Positions 32,530-44,449 of a DNA stretch of 64,000 nt are shown here, in pieces. The DNA lies in contig JADIIX010000034.1 of NCBI GenBank assembly GCA_027604505.1, positions 114,244-178,243 of the forward strand, written 5' to 3'. A program made the position numbers and the translations under genes. This DNA is from Gonapodya sp. JEL0774. Its lineage: Eukaryota > Monoblepharomycota > Monoblepharidomycetes > Monoblepharidales > Gonapodyaceae. How positions within the stretch are numbered: the stretch's first letter is position 1; every line of letters starts with the position of its first letter. A model generated the notes under the pieces. It was not told the origin of the DNA and did not search any database. It saw nothing but the letters and a program-made list of their open reading frames with translations.

Positions 32530-34626
32530 AGCTCCGGTTGTTTGTAGTTTAGTTTAACAATTTAGTCATGGAGAATGGGAACTTGAAGTATTCTTTCGTT
32601 TAAATTCAATAAATTCCGACCAGAGAAGAGTTGTTGTCACATCCCAACTCCGCAAAATCGCTTGTGGGGCCCTAAGTGCCAATGCAGTCTTAGATTCGAT
32701 GGTGAGAACGTCCTTGAGCGCCTTTTCAATCAACAGAAGAGTTCTGGAGACAGGGAGCTTGTCTGGAGCTTCCGATCTTCGAAACTTTTGTGCCATTGCA
32801 GGGCCCAACATCCAAAAAGTACTCACTTGCACTCGTCACAGCGCTGCCGAACCAGCGTTCCTCTGGGCCTGGGACTGGGGAACGCGGTGCCTGGTCCAAT
32901 CGACCACAGGGGAGGGTGGGCGAGATCGAAGAAGTTGACCTTTCATCGCTTGTCATCACACGATTCCTGGGGATCTAACTTCTTCGATTTCGTTGTCTCC
33001 GCCCTGGACAGGTTTCCATGCGTGCTTTTCCGCAAAGCGTGAGTTCCGTTCCAATCGTTTCGAACTTCCCTTGAAAGGGGAAGTTCGATTTCGAGGAACC
33101 TCTGTTGTCTCCCTATCAGTGATATATGACTTTTGGGGCATATTTCGGAGGAAGATTTTTCTCGTTCCCGTGTTGCGTTCTGTCGTCAGTTGCTTTTTAT
33201 GTTGCTGAGCCAGTCCTCCCTTCACACGCGAAACAGGCACGAATCCGGATCCCAAGTTGAAGTCATCATGTGGTCCTATAATGAAACTGCGTGCGTGACC
33301 AGGAAGACGAGGATCTTCGCGGGATCTTACAGTTTGTTCTATTGTGGGTCACATCCACAAATGGGGAGCAGCCTCCTGGAGGAACTTGCACGCTTCGGAC
33401 AGAGCTTATCGCGTCCGTCACCTTGCAATATATCAGCGCAGGTTGTTCTAGGTACTGTCATTGCAAGGATTGGATTGGTACTCTCTGCTCCAACAGCAAG
33501 GTTGTATTAATTCCACTCAATAATGAGATCTGGAGTCTCTATTACTATTGTGGTCAAGCCGCTGCACTCCAATGAAATACATGGTTTGATGGTGCAGTTC
33601 ATATGCTTGTGAACACAGAGTTGCACTGCAGTGCAGACGACATATGAAGACCCCCCCCAGCAAGGTACCACTGCGCTGGCGGTTTTACCGTAGTACGTTA
33701 CTGTCTTCCTCGGTTTGCATGGAATAGCAGCATCAACAAGTGGTGAGTGTATCGGAAATTGCGCTCAGTTGCGCTGCAGCGATTGAGTTAAATGGGGAAA
33801 CAAGAGGAAGAGAGCAAAATGGCTCCGTAGCTGCAGTATTCCTATCAGTAGGGTGATTGAATAGATGACTGTTATTCGTGGAGAGAAAGTAGTGAGGGTT
33901 CGCCCCGGTGACTTGGCTGTGGTTCTTCTGGGAGCCAGTCAGTCATGGTGGGCCTTCCCCCAGAAGTTTGGAGAGCATAAAGTGGAAGTCCTTTTCAAAC
34001 GAGCGGCCACCAAATAAAGCAAGGGAGAGCGAAGCGAGGACTAGAGGAACGAGGCAGCGAGGTGAGAATCGAGTCTCTGCTCTGGTGGCTGGGAGGCAAA
34101 TGCCTCATAAGAAGGCGAGGGTCGGAGAAAGGCCCAAGATGGTGGCATCGAGCCATCGATTGCTAGTGCAAAATTGACTCCACGGGACGGAACCGCGCGA
34201 CGGAGAGCGGAAATCAGTGCCGCAACGGACGAAAAGTTCCGGAAGTCAGTTGGAAACCACAAGTCAAGTCAGACTCACTTGTTTGGTAATCCGGCAAGCA
34301 AGACATGTGTCCAAAACCTTTCTCAACCAAGATACGAGATTATACCGAAGCTTGAGCCTCGGTTTGTGTTGGAAGTTTTCGCAGTTTCACATGAGGAACC
34401 AGGGTCACGTTCATGCAACCCGACAAGAGAGGTTAGAAAAGGCAGACGAAGTGCCACAGATTCGAAGATGGAAAGGAGAACATTTGTTGCGTCGAATTTT
34501 GTTCGCCTGGGGTTGTTGGCGATCCGTATCCTCACGATCGGACATCGTTTTTAACTCTACACCATTTCCATGCCATTTGCTACACAGCATCGCAATTTCA
34601 TTTTCACCTCTCATTGAGTCCGTGAC
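32530..34626. other. 2.1-kb stretch without a recognised gene
   Basis: No frame here carries a motif or a convincing exon chain on either strand. It contains an 11-bp perfect inverted repeat (33060-33088) and a run of C near 33650. The final ~80 bp are C/T-rich and lead into the kinase start. Confidence 0.5.
33060..33088. repeat. Perfect 11-bp inverted repeat (hairpin)
   Basis: The arms TCGAACTTCCC and GGGAAGTTCGA flank a 7-base loop. It is the strongest short hairpin noticed in the gene-less 32.5-34.6 kb region. It could be part of an RNA or a protein-binding dyad; nothing else supports either. Confidence 0.8.
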
Positions 34627-37600
34627 ATGTCCGCTGGCACTTCGACAACGACGTACAAACGCACCCAACTGCCGTCTGGCTCCATGGCGCAACCGTCCTC
34701 CGCGATTATGCCCGCCCCTCAACCCTCGAACTCGTCTTCCTCGACTGCCGCACCCTCTAGTGGCCCACCATCCACGACCGCACTCTATTATCGTATGGGG
34801 AAACCCGTTGCCATAGTTCCAGGCAGAGGTGTCGACCAGGCCCTCGTTGACGTTGACCCGTCCACCGCCGCGAAGCTCCTATCCCAACAGCAGCAATTAC
34901 TCGCTGGTGGAACACTGGGAGGGTCTTCGATTGGTGGTGCTCAAGGATACGCGTACGATGGGAGCCTGCTGCCACCTCAGGCAGGGGGGGTGCCCCGATT
35001 TAGGCCCGAATGGGAACGGGACAGGATGGAAAGAGTTGTCGCAATGCCGCCCAGCCCCGAGGTGAGTTTCACGACCCGGGCCATCCGAGACTTACACGTC
35101 TCCTCGGCAGCTAGCGAGTGCAAGAAAGTGGGCTGGACGGGACGAGTATCATTGTTGGAAGTAAGCAGATTACCGAAGAAAACGCATGAATGGATCTGTC
35201 AGAAAGCGAGTTGGACACTCCCTGATCACTGCAACGTCTATATGTGCTGCAAAATGAGGACGTGACCCTTTTCGATGGTCATCGAATGTGTTGCTGAAAG
35301 CCGTTCACTCTCCTCGAAACCCTTAACCAGCCACCAACCCACCACCGTGGCGGGCAAAAATCGATCCCTTCTGTTGGTGGTTCAACTCTCTCATCGTACG
35401 ACTGGAACGACTCAGACGAGGAACACGACGACGTTGAGCACCACAACCGTGATCACCATCTCCGTGATAACCGCCGCGACCAAGGAGATGCCGCTTCCGG
35501 CTCTTCCGGTGGTGACTCCAATCGACACCGAGAGGACATGATGGGACGAACACCATCTCCATCGGAAGCACCGAGTGAGGAAGATTCCCGGCGGCATCAC
35601 CATCCTGTCCCACTAGAGTCGTACGAGAATCCTGCTCCTTCTACCGTGCAGTTGGGCGCCCGGCAATCCGCCGGAAACGGTCCTACTTCGCGTGGCTCCT
35701 ATGGCCGACCAGGTCCCGCGGAATTCGCCGCCGCACAAGCTGCTCAAGCAGCCCAGGCCCAGGACCAGTCCTTCCCGGCGGCTCCTCACCCAATCCACGC
35801 AGCTGATCACCACTCTGGTGCGCATCACGGTGGCGGACCTGGGATTCCCGGTGGCCAGCCAATGGCCATGTATGCGTTCCCAGGACAACCAACTCCACCC
35901 CCGAGTACTGCTCCTAGTGTAGCCACAGGTGTCGGGGGTGTGGGTGACGGGCACGCTCCACCGCCGAGGCCGCCTCCTAGTCCCACAGCAAGTGGCGTAA
36001 GCAAAAGCTTTAGGCGAAGTTATTCGGCGAGCAGTATCAGGATGATGACAAAGGCGGAGGTAGGACCGAGCGATTTTTCAAAAGTCAAGATGCTGGGAAA
36101 AGGAGATGTCGGAAAGGTGTACTTGGTGGTAAGTAATCGCCGAGAGATGCCGGCGTCAGTCTACGTGATCCGGGTTGCAGATGTCGTAATAGCAACAGCA
36201 ACTGAGAAGCTTTCCTTTCCACTCAATCATCGTTTTGTCATTCACAGAAGCGAAAAGATACCTCCAAACTGTACGCCATGAAGGTTCTCTCCAAACGCGA
36301 AATGATCAAGCGCAACAAGATCAAGCGTGTACTTGCCGAGCAGGAAATTCTCGCCACTAGTAACCACCCTTTCATTGTGACTCTGTATCATACCTTTCAG
36401 AATGAGGATTATTTGTTCTTTGTGATGGAATACTGTGGGGGAGGCGAATTCTTCAGGTTCGTCCCTCGTCAAGTTCTGCTTTCGAGTCTCGTACCCCGTA
36501 ATCGTTTTCTTGAGCACCGGAATTCACATTCGTCTCTAATTGTTCTCCCACACAACTCAATCTGCGATGTTCTCTATCTGGGATACCTTATCAACAGAAC
36601 CCTCCAATCAAGACCTGGCAAGTGCCTTCCCGAAGCATCCGCTCAGTTCTACGCAGCAGAGGTTGTCACCGCTCTCGAGTATCTTCACCTGATGGGCTTT
36701 ATCTACCGGGATTTAAAACCAGAGAGTGCGTATTATCGGTATTGATACTATAGCCCCCGAATCTCACTGGTCGACCTTATCATAGATATTCTCCTCCATG
36801 CTACTGGTCACATCATGCTGACTGATTTCGACCTTTCCAAGCCCTCGGTGGTTCCAGGCAGCCCAACCATTGTAAAGTCTGGATCAGCCTTCAGCAGGCT
36901 CCTCGATTCTCTGACGCAAACTAGCATTGATACCAAGAGTTGCACGAACATCAGGACAAACAGTTTCGTGGGGACGGAGGGTGGGTTGTCTTTGATTGTT
37001 TGGTGATCCGGGAGCATCATTGCGACTCGATCATAATGTTCACTTCTGTGTTACAGAATACATTGCCCCAGAGGTGATCAAAGGGTCTGGTCACACTAGT
37101 GCAGTAGATTGGTGGACTTTGGGTATTCTTATATATGAGATGCTGGTATGTGCGATAAGTGTCCTTGTACTTTCCTCGGATTCACTGTCATCGCCCATGC
37201 TCCGACACTCTTCGAATTCCAAACAGTATGGCACGACTCCATTCAAAGGCGCTAATAGGAACGCCACTTTCCACAGCATCCTAAACAATGAGGTGAACTT
37301 CCCAGAGCAACCAGAGGTGTCGACGTACGCCAAAAGTATTGTGAAGAAGGTGAGTCAAATGATTGGAGATGGACGTCGAATTATGGTGCAAATACCAAAT
37401 GCTCACATCCACTCATCTTTTTTTGGGATTGTTTCCCTTGTTGGCTCGGTATCAAATCTGTATTCTGTTGTTCAATCTGTGACCAGCTCCTTCATAAAGA
37501 CGAACGGAAGCGCTTGGGCTCCAAAGCTGGTGCCTCCGATGTGAAGGGTCATCCATTCTTTCGCAACACGGTGTGGGCGCTCCTGCGCCACCAACGGCCA

Positions 37601-37885
37601 CCCATTGTGCCACGCATGAGAGATCAAGCCGACACTTCCAACTTCCGGTTTCTACGAGAAAGCGAGAGTTTAGATTTGGAAGGCTCATCGAACACGGGTG
37701 TCAACGTTAATGGAGGTGGCCAGGTTGCGCAAGATGGAGGAAGACGAGGGAGGAAGGGACCTGAGAAGGATCCCTTCTCGGACTTTGACTCGGGTAAGTA
37801 TTTCTCTTCAGTTGCGAGAGTATTCAATGTGGTGAAACTTGTTCCCCTAGTCACTATGCATCGGGAAGGCAACGATTATCGCTAA
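34627..37885 (+). CDS. AGC protein kinase, FPK1/KIN82/NRC-2 type (flippase kinase)
   Basis: Ten exons (34627-35061, 35119-35160, 35301-36128, 36248-36456, 36598-36725, 36786-36980, 37057-37145, 37227-37349, 37487-37793, 37851-37885) join to 2391 nt, 796 residues. The first ~420 residues are disordered (Ser/Pro/Gln-, His- and Ala-rich). Kinase domain: [12 protein letters not shown] (glycine loop), LYAMKVLSK (catalytic Lys), [21 protein letters not shown] (DFD in place of DFG, typical of this group), [16 protein letters not shown] (activation loop) and [30 protein letters not shown] and the insert between DFD and the activation loop are characteristic of Fpk1/Kin82 and plant AGCVIII kinases. 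In yeast these kinases activate phospholipid flippases. The second exon (42 nt) is the least certain. Confidence 0.88.
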
Positions 37886-38164
37886 TTACATTTTTGTTTT
37901 GACCCCTACTTTGATGAATGTCGGGTCTTGTAGTATCATATAGTGGGTGTGCCGTATGTAAGCATGTGCGAACAAAATCGCTTGGTGACAGTCAAAAAAA
38001 GTGGTTGGGCTGGTTTGGTCTGTTTCCTGAGACACACCTGATCGATCGATACCTGATGGAGGAGGGGGACGCCCATCTTTCCAAGACTCGGGAGAAGTCG
38101 CGCATGAAGTTGGGCCTTTCCCATCACCGTTAACGATACATTAAGTTCCATCGTAATCCGTTCC

Positions 38165-39640
38165 ATGAGTGGTGTTCTTCCAACTTACGACGAGTGGGAG
38201 CATCCTTACCAAATGGCGGGAGCTGAAGTTCTCGGAAGCTTGATCGAGATGGTGATTTGTGGAATGGTGAATACAGCGTCCGCACTACAGGAAATGCGGT
38301 GTATATGCCTGCGTGGACAATCGGATCCACATTCATTCTTTGACTAGGGTGCTATCACGAATTCCTTCGTTACCCTGTACTTCATTGATAAAATGAGACA
38401 AGATCGCAAAAAGAACAAGTATCACCGGGTTGACTTGCAGACCATCATCGCATCAACTTGCATTTCAGTGAGTTTCCGGCCGCGCGGGAAATCAGTCTTC
38501 CAGCTGAGCCTGATATCTTACCCACAGGCTGACATGGTGTCCTTGCTAGTTCGATTCTTTGTCAAGGGCTTTATTTTGTTTCGAGGAGGGCCTCCTGTTG
38601 TAAGTGGGCTGGAATGTCAACTTCTGGCACTCAGCTCCGTCATACCCTGGGGTGGAACGATACTTGGTTATGCACAACTTGCCCTTGAGCGGTACGATGC
38701 TCTTTACTTATCCAATAGCACTGTGAGTTTGCGAGAAGAGACATCTTCCGAACTCAGATTGACTTGCCAGGGACTTAGGTCATCCTCACAGAAGCAGAAC
38801 GCGCAAGCAGAGGTTACCTCGGAATGTCCCGCAAAACAGCTATTTCGGTACTTATCGGAGGTTATTGCATCTCTCTCGTGATGGGAACTTGCTATCTCGT
38901 ACGTGGTTGTAAGTCCCTTGTTCCGCGTTTCTACCCCAAAGAGATTTTTTGCACCCATCTCTGTTTGATCCAGACGTCCTGTCACCTGGGGGCTTGACTT
39001 GTCAATTTAGGTTGTAAGTTCATGCAAGCAACATGGCGTGAGCTAGTGTACGAATTCTGAAACATATCTGCACTTTACTATTCAAGCTGGAGTTCCACAT
39101 ACATTGACATCATCTACACAACAGTGACATTGATGGGCGTACTTGGAGCTATCGCAGCCATTGCCTTCAGTGCCGCAGAGATTGTTGTTCAAGCACGTGC
39201 ACCTGACCGTTTGGATGACAAACTTCCCAGCGTTATGAAGTTGGATCCGAACGCTGGACGGCCCCCGCGCAATAAAATCGCAGAAATGCATCTTGCCACG
39301 ACATGGAAACGAATTTCTATATGCTACATAATGTGAGTGCGTGCATTGCTTGTGCTGGTTATTTTCACGCAATTTTCCTTTTCAAGTTTTTGGGCGCCAG
39401 AGGTATGCGTAATGATGACAGAAGCTTTCACACGGGCACCTGTTGGTCCCGAAGTCTCACGCTTCAGTTTTATGATGGTCAAATGGTGAACCTTCTCTTG
39501 CAAGCGAAATCTCACTGTCAGCTTGTTACTAACTCTCAATTAATAGCATGGGGATCGTCCAACCGCTTCTGGTACTCTACGATCCAGGGCTGTTTTTATC
39601 AGAAGACGCAATAATAGAGAGAACATATTTGGGCCAATAG
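38165..39640 (+). CDS. Rhodopsin-class (class A) GPCR, opsin-like, with a lysine at position 7.43
   Basis: Eight exons (38165-38266, 38348-38467, 38528-38726, 38792-38908, 39011-39047, 39087-39332, 39387-39485, 39547-39640) join to 1014 nt, 337 residues. Landmark residues of class A receptors fall in register. N1.50 is in GAITNSFV (N39). D2.50 is in ISADMV (D76). C3.25 is C104, and ERY (E128) lies exactly 24 residues later, as in bovine rhodopsin. FWAPE gives W6.48 and P6.50 (P278). In FMMVKCMGIVQPLL, K306 sits seven residues before P313, the position of the retinal-binding lysine. NPxxY is altered to QP. The Glu113 counterion position (3.28) is Leu. Such receptors signal through heterotrimeric G proteins; light sensing is inferred only from the lysine. 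Splicing between TM3 and TM5 (38726-39087), including a 39-bp intron, is the least certain part. Confidence 0.75.
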
Positions 39641-39836
39641 GGTTGGGTTGGTTGCATTCACTATCGCTGGTGTTGGGCGACGGGGCGGAAAAACAGACTG
39701 CGCGTTGGTACACCACTTACTTCTATTTCTTTGAGAGAGTATAAATTATTTACGTGCAGGGAATCGAAAAACGACGTGTACAACTTGTTTGCTCATGCGC
39801 AGACTCCTCAAAGATTATGCTCCACAGTATTGTCTG

Positions 39837-41970
39837 TCAAGGTCCCGACTGGCTAGCCATACTAGCCAATGTTCCCAACGTGCCAATCACTGCAATCACT
39901 CCGCCACACACCAGACACATCCATGCCGTCGCAATTTCCCACGATTTAGCTGGCAAAGTAGGGTCGCCGACGCCCAAAGTCGGGGACTCCCACGGACCCC
40001 CATACCGAAACAGCTTCAAAAACACCGCAGAAGGAAAAATCACCGACAACGATACGGAAAGAGCGGATCCCATGAGAGACAGAACGGTTGCCAATCCAGG
40101 GAGCAACAGAGCCGCAATCAGACATGTCAGGGAGAGAAATGTACGGATAGTCGGGCGGATGAAGATCAATGCAAGCCCAGTGCTTCGAGAAAGGTGATAA
40201 GAAGAAGGGAGCCCAAGCTCAGCAGTGAGGAGAGGAGTAGTTTCTATTGGGTCATCGACGACGGGGACGAAGGGCTCCGCTGTATGAAGGTTGCCGTTGA
40301 GGGTATCCTCAGCGCTTTCGGAGACTTGTTCACTTTGGTTATCTTCTTTGACACGCTCAATCTTGACATTTTGCTGGAGTATCCGATGCCTTATCGCCGT
40401 TTCCATGGGCATCGCCATAGCGTCAATGAGGAGGGCAAATTTGGTGAGCGGAAGGGCAACCTGTTATTACCCATCACACCAAAATATAAGCGGAAGAGAG
40501 TCAAAGGGAGTAATCAGTCGTAAGTGGATGGTGAAGTTGACAAACCAGCAAGAACACAACTGCCTTGTTTAGCCAGAGTATGAGTGGCGGGGAGGGAAGA
40601 GCTGAGAGGTTGTCCGTAATCTGTATCGGCGATCAATATGAAAATGCGTACATGTGACTGAGCGAAATTTCCCAACCCCAAGTATGTAATGGGAAAGCGT
40701 AGCGCCTCCACCCACCACTTCCGCAACCCCATCGCCGAACTCAAGGTACCCAAAAGCAGATACAACAACGTACAAGCCTGCTACAGCGTAGAAGGAGGTG
40801 TTGAGCACACGTGGGAAGGTAAGCGATCGTTGACTGGTGGAGAGGTAGATTGTTGGGTGGACTTGGAGAAGGATAAAAGTGTGGGGATTCCGATCCCACT
40901 GCATTCATATGATCTCCTAGCTCACCAGCGTGCCCACTCAGACAACTTGCGAACACTCCCCAACACAAAATGGGTGCCAAGGACCATCCTCCTGGGGGTA
41001 ACAGACTCGTATCGGCGGGATCCCAGATGGAGCCAGGTGAAGACGGACGCACCAAGCCGCAGAGTACAATAGTGGCAACGAGGGATATGGAAGAGAATAT
41101 ACCGAGGAGAGACGTATGGGAGAGGTGGTGGGTGGAGAGGAACTAGAAATGTGGTGGACGGGTCCTTGTTGGATCCCTGGTTACCTCCGTATCATGCAAA
41201 GAAGCAGCTTACCGTGGTCAGCCACATGACTATGAACACTGCGCCTTTGCATGCTGCCTGTGACAAAGCTAATCCCGCTCCTGCCACCAGGATCCTCAAA
41301 TTGAGTGCTGCAACCATGAGAACGGCACAATCCGCCCCCCACAACTCCAAGGTGACCAAGACGGCCGCCAACGCACGACCCGGTACTCCAAACGCCATTC
41401 CACCAAGGTCCGCAAACGATATTGGAGAAAAGGATGATATATTGTACTCGAGACATCGAACGGTAAGCTGGGCAGTCCGGAGGAAAACAGCGTGGATGAC
41501 AGAAAATGAAACAGTAGCGAGGAGCCACCCAGATTGATGAAGGGAGTAAGGGAGGGAAAGGAAGCCCAGCTATGCCGGCAACCATACAGTTCAAGAGTGG
41601 AAACGAAACGGTTTTATAGATGGATGTCCTCAGTGTTCTCAGGGTCAACTTACTCCTACAATGAGGTTGACTGGATGTTTGTTCATTAGGATATTAGGCG
41701 ATTGTAACAATGAACGAGGTGAGCGGAGCCACGTCAAGGGCATGAACCAAGCGTTCACCACTCACCGATATTGAAAGTAGACTGCCTAAATGTGCTTTTG
41801 CCCTGTGGAAACTGAGCTTTCAAAGAGTCTGCAGAATCTGCGGCATCTGAGCACGTTCATTCATTTCAGCACGAATACCACCGAAACTCATTCAGATTGA
41901 GAGCCTCACCATCATCAGCAGTTCCAGTTACATCATTTCTGTTTATTTCAGGCGACGGAAGAGCTGACAT
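39837..41970 (-). CDS. Amino acid transporter, AAAP family (vacuolar AVT/VIAAT-like)
   Basis: Eight exons on the minus strand (41970-41910, 41846-41766, 41670-41654, 41569-41213, 41142-40926, 40861-40716, 40620-40546, 40460-39837) join to 1578 nt, 525 residues. After a ~45-residue acidic tail, QSTFNIVNLIVGLGFLSLPY is the family's TM1 signature (PF01490), followed by SGWLLATVSFSVIHAV. FADLGGMAFG precedes TM4, and SGHAVHPTIY with RVLNTSFYAVAGLYVV matches the conserved central region. LNKAVVFLLVALPLTKFALL and four more C-terminal helices complete about 11 TM segments. These carriers exchange amino acids for protons across the vacuolar membrane; direction and substrate are not readable. The 17-nt exon coding VNLIVG is required to preserve TM1. 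Confidence 0.88.
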
Positions 41971-44449
41971 GGAGGCAGATGTGCAATAAGATGGCTTTCC
42001 ACCGCGGAAGGAGAATATCGCCGGCTCGAGACGGCCCAGCCACGAAAAAAATGTGGAAAGGAAAAGAAAAAGAAGTGACGGCGTTCTGAAAACGCTGGGA
42101 CTTGGGATTTGGACTGGATGTCAGGGTCCTAATGTATTTAGTAGTGGATCGATGGACACCCCGATCAACAAAAATATTAAACTTGGCGAACATGCTCTTT
42201 CTCCTCATGGGGCTGTATCCATTGTTTTGGACGTCAGAACATCATTGTCCTGCTACAGGTGGGGAGCAAATTGTTCGGCCTTATGACGGCGGAACGGAAC
42301 ACGATCATTATGAAAAGGTTCAACAGTTATCGTCACATTTCCGACGCAATAAAGTTCTCGGCGCTTAGAGTGAGAGGTGCTTATCACGTTTCCCATTCTA
42401 CATACGCGCGTGTGGAGTGGCAAACAACACTCAATAGAATCCATACGAGCCGCGACAGCAAACAATTTATGTAACCGCGCAGGAACGGACTTGGTTTTAC
42501 AGGCGACGGCACTCCCTGTTCGCGTTACATGTAAAATATCGTCGTCATCGCTCTCATTTTGGCGATGACTCTAAAGAGTGGAAGTCCACAATTAGTTATT
42601 CCCAGAAAATTCCTGGGATGTCGAAGAAACAGAGACTTGGCGCTCCTTACTACATCGCCCTTGCTCTTGCTCATAGCGCGATTTCTCTCCTGTAGAATCA
42701 CAACCGCGGAGTCACAAGCAAGAACACGTTGCATCCCGCCGGCGGCTGACAGGACTGGTAAAAGGCAACAATATGAGATGTGTACTGCTTTTTACCAGAT
42801 TTATGTCATAGCAGGGGTTTCCTCAGGGTGCGAAGAAGTGTAAAATCGGATCTCGTGTCTCGTGCTCGCATGCCGCAAATTTCCTAGGTAGATCTTAAGG
42901 AAAGTAAGTCGGCGATTCAGATAGAGATAGGTGCATTTATGTCGGGGCACAAAGAAAGGGATCAGAGTGGTACTGGAGCCTCGTCGGAAGAGCTTCACGA
43001 CGAGTTCACCTCCTGAGGCAGGGAACCGGCCTCAGAGTCTCCTGTGGACAGAATGACCAAAGAAATAGTAGCAACGATTGGTGGACATTCCACTGGTCCA
43101 CTGATAGCGCTCACCTTAAAGACCATTAGCAACAAGCAAGCCTTGTCCTTTGCTGCTGTGCAAAATGTTACAAGGTCCATTCCGCTCTGGAATCAACTTC
43201 AAACCCTTGTTCCGGAAGCAAGAAACGGCAGATAGTGGCTGTGGGAATCACAGACGAGGTGATGGAAGTGACTGTCAAGAGCTCACCGACGCTTGTCAAA
43301 CTTTCCGAAGAGCATTGAGAATGAGTACGTTATGTAAAGTCTTACCTCCCATTCCTAATTTCATCGTCTCCCATGACCTGGGTTGTTCAGTTTTCGGCGG
43401 TGGAAATCCAATGGAGCTTGGGTACAAGGGGCCGAGATGCCCTCGATCACAGTGCACCCTTGTATAACACCAGCATACCTCGCTGCTCTGAAATCGGTGG
43501 CAATTATGATGAACAATTCCTTTAAAGTCGATGCCCGTCTGATGGGCGACAGTGTTGAGCTGGCAGGCAAAGAAGAGGCCCAGAGTGGATAATTAGCTCA
43601 GACGGCAACTTCCCGTTGTAAATGTGGCGATCAATACCGGTTTTGGTGCGATTACATCCCTCTTCATGGCGAGCCTGCCCTCATCGGCCTCAATGTCCTT
43701 GGCAAATGACGTCTGGCTCAATCCTGAAACCCAAATCTCCGAACTTTGAGGAGGCGACATATATAGATATATAGCGCAAAGTTGACGACCTCAGATACAG
43801 CAGGCAGACGGCGTTGTGAGACTAGAACACGTAGTGTTGAAGATAATCTCTATGTTCCCTTGTGCACAACAATCAACGGCTACGGGATCAAAGAGGTAAA
43901 GTCAATCATATTGGCATCGCAGATGGTGCGTGCTGCAAGAGTCCACCTGAAAACTGTTGCGGAGATCTGCAGGCAGCTTTGGGAACTCGAGACGGCGTAC
44001 AGTTAACTGTGAATCAGTAACAGGAGTACATCAGTGAAATCCGGATCGCTGGACAGAATACGGGTCCAACTCCACGCATTAATTGGTGCACCAAGCGTCG
44101 CCATACACACACTACGTGCTCACTTCATTCCACATACTGCCTTCCTACGAGAACTGCAATGGGACCTCCGGCAACGTACTTAGGTGGTGGAAGTGTGAGG
44201 AAATGACACCACGTTCACGGCAGCCCTATCGTCGTCTGCGGTACCTCCGGGGCAGAAGGTACACTGGCTCGGAGGGGTAGCACACCCTCGTGCCGGTGAT
44301 GCGGGCGTCTTGTGGGCCACTGCCGCTGGTCCCAGTCACGGTCATGGTGGCACCGCTCCACACAATGTGTGTGTTGACGTCACAGTCGACCTTGATGAGT
44401 TGTGCAAGGCAGGGCAATGGTCACGTGGAGAAAATCAGTGGCAGATTCC
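41971..44449. other. 2.5-kb stretch without a convincing gene
   Basis: Only a possible coding remnant (43044-43592, listed separately) stands out. The rest shows short frames without motif or exon chain. Confidence 0.45.
43044..43592 (+). other. Possible degraded coding remnant
   Basis: The frame from 43044 reads KEIVATIGGHSTGPLIAL, with a GHSTG pentapeptide like the nucleophile elbow of alpha/beta hydrolases, then an amphipathic stretch. A different frame near 43230 reads IVAVGITDEVMEVTVKSSPT, and another from ~43380 to 43592 is open for 70 codons. I could not join these by splice sites in phase, and stops intervene. It may be a decayed gene or chance. Confidence 0.2.

Noticed and set aside
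39789-40523. 244-codon plus-strand frame over the transporter
   Set aside because: It is antisense to the last exons of a transporter whose exon chain is fully consistent.
41654-41686. ATG at 41686 as the start of the amino acid transporter
   Set aside because: It would truncate TM1. Two upstream exons (41970-41910, 41846-41766) splice in phase into VNLIVG and restore the family's TM1 signature.
43044-43592. Alpha/beta hydrolase gene suggested by GHSTG
   Set aside because: The pieces cannot be joined in phase and no acid or histidine motif follows; kept only as a low-confidence remnant.
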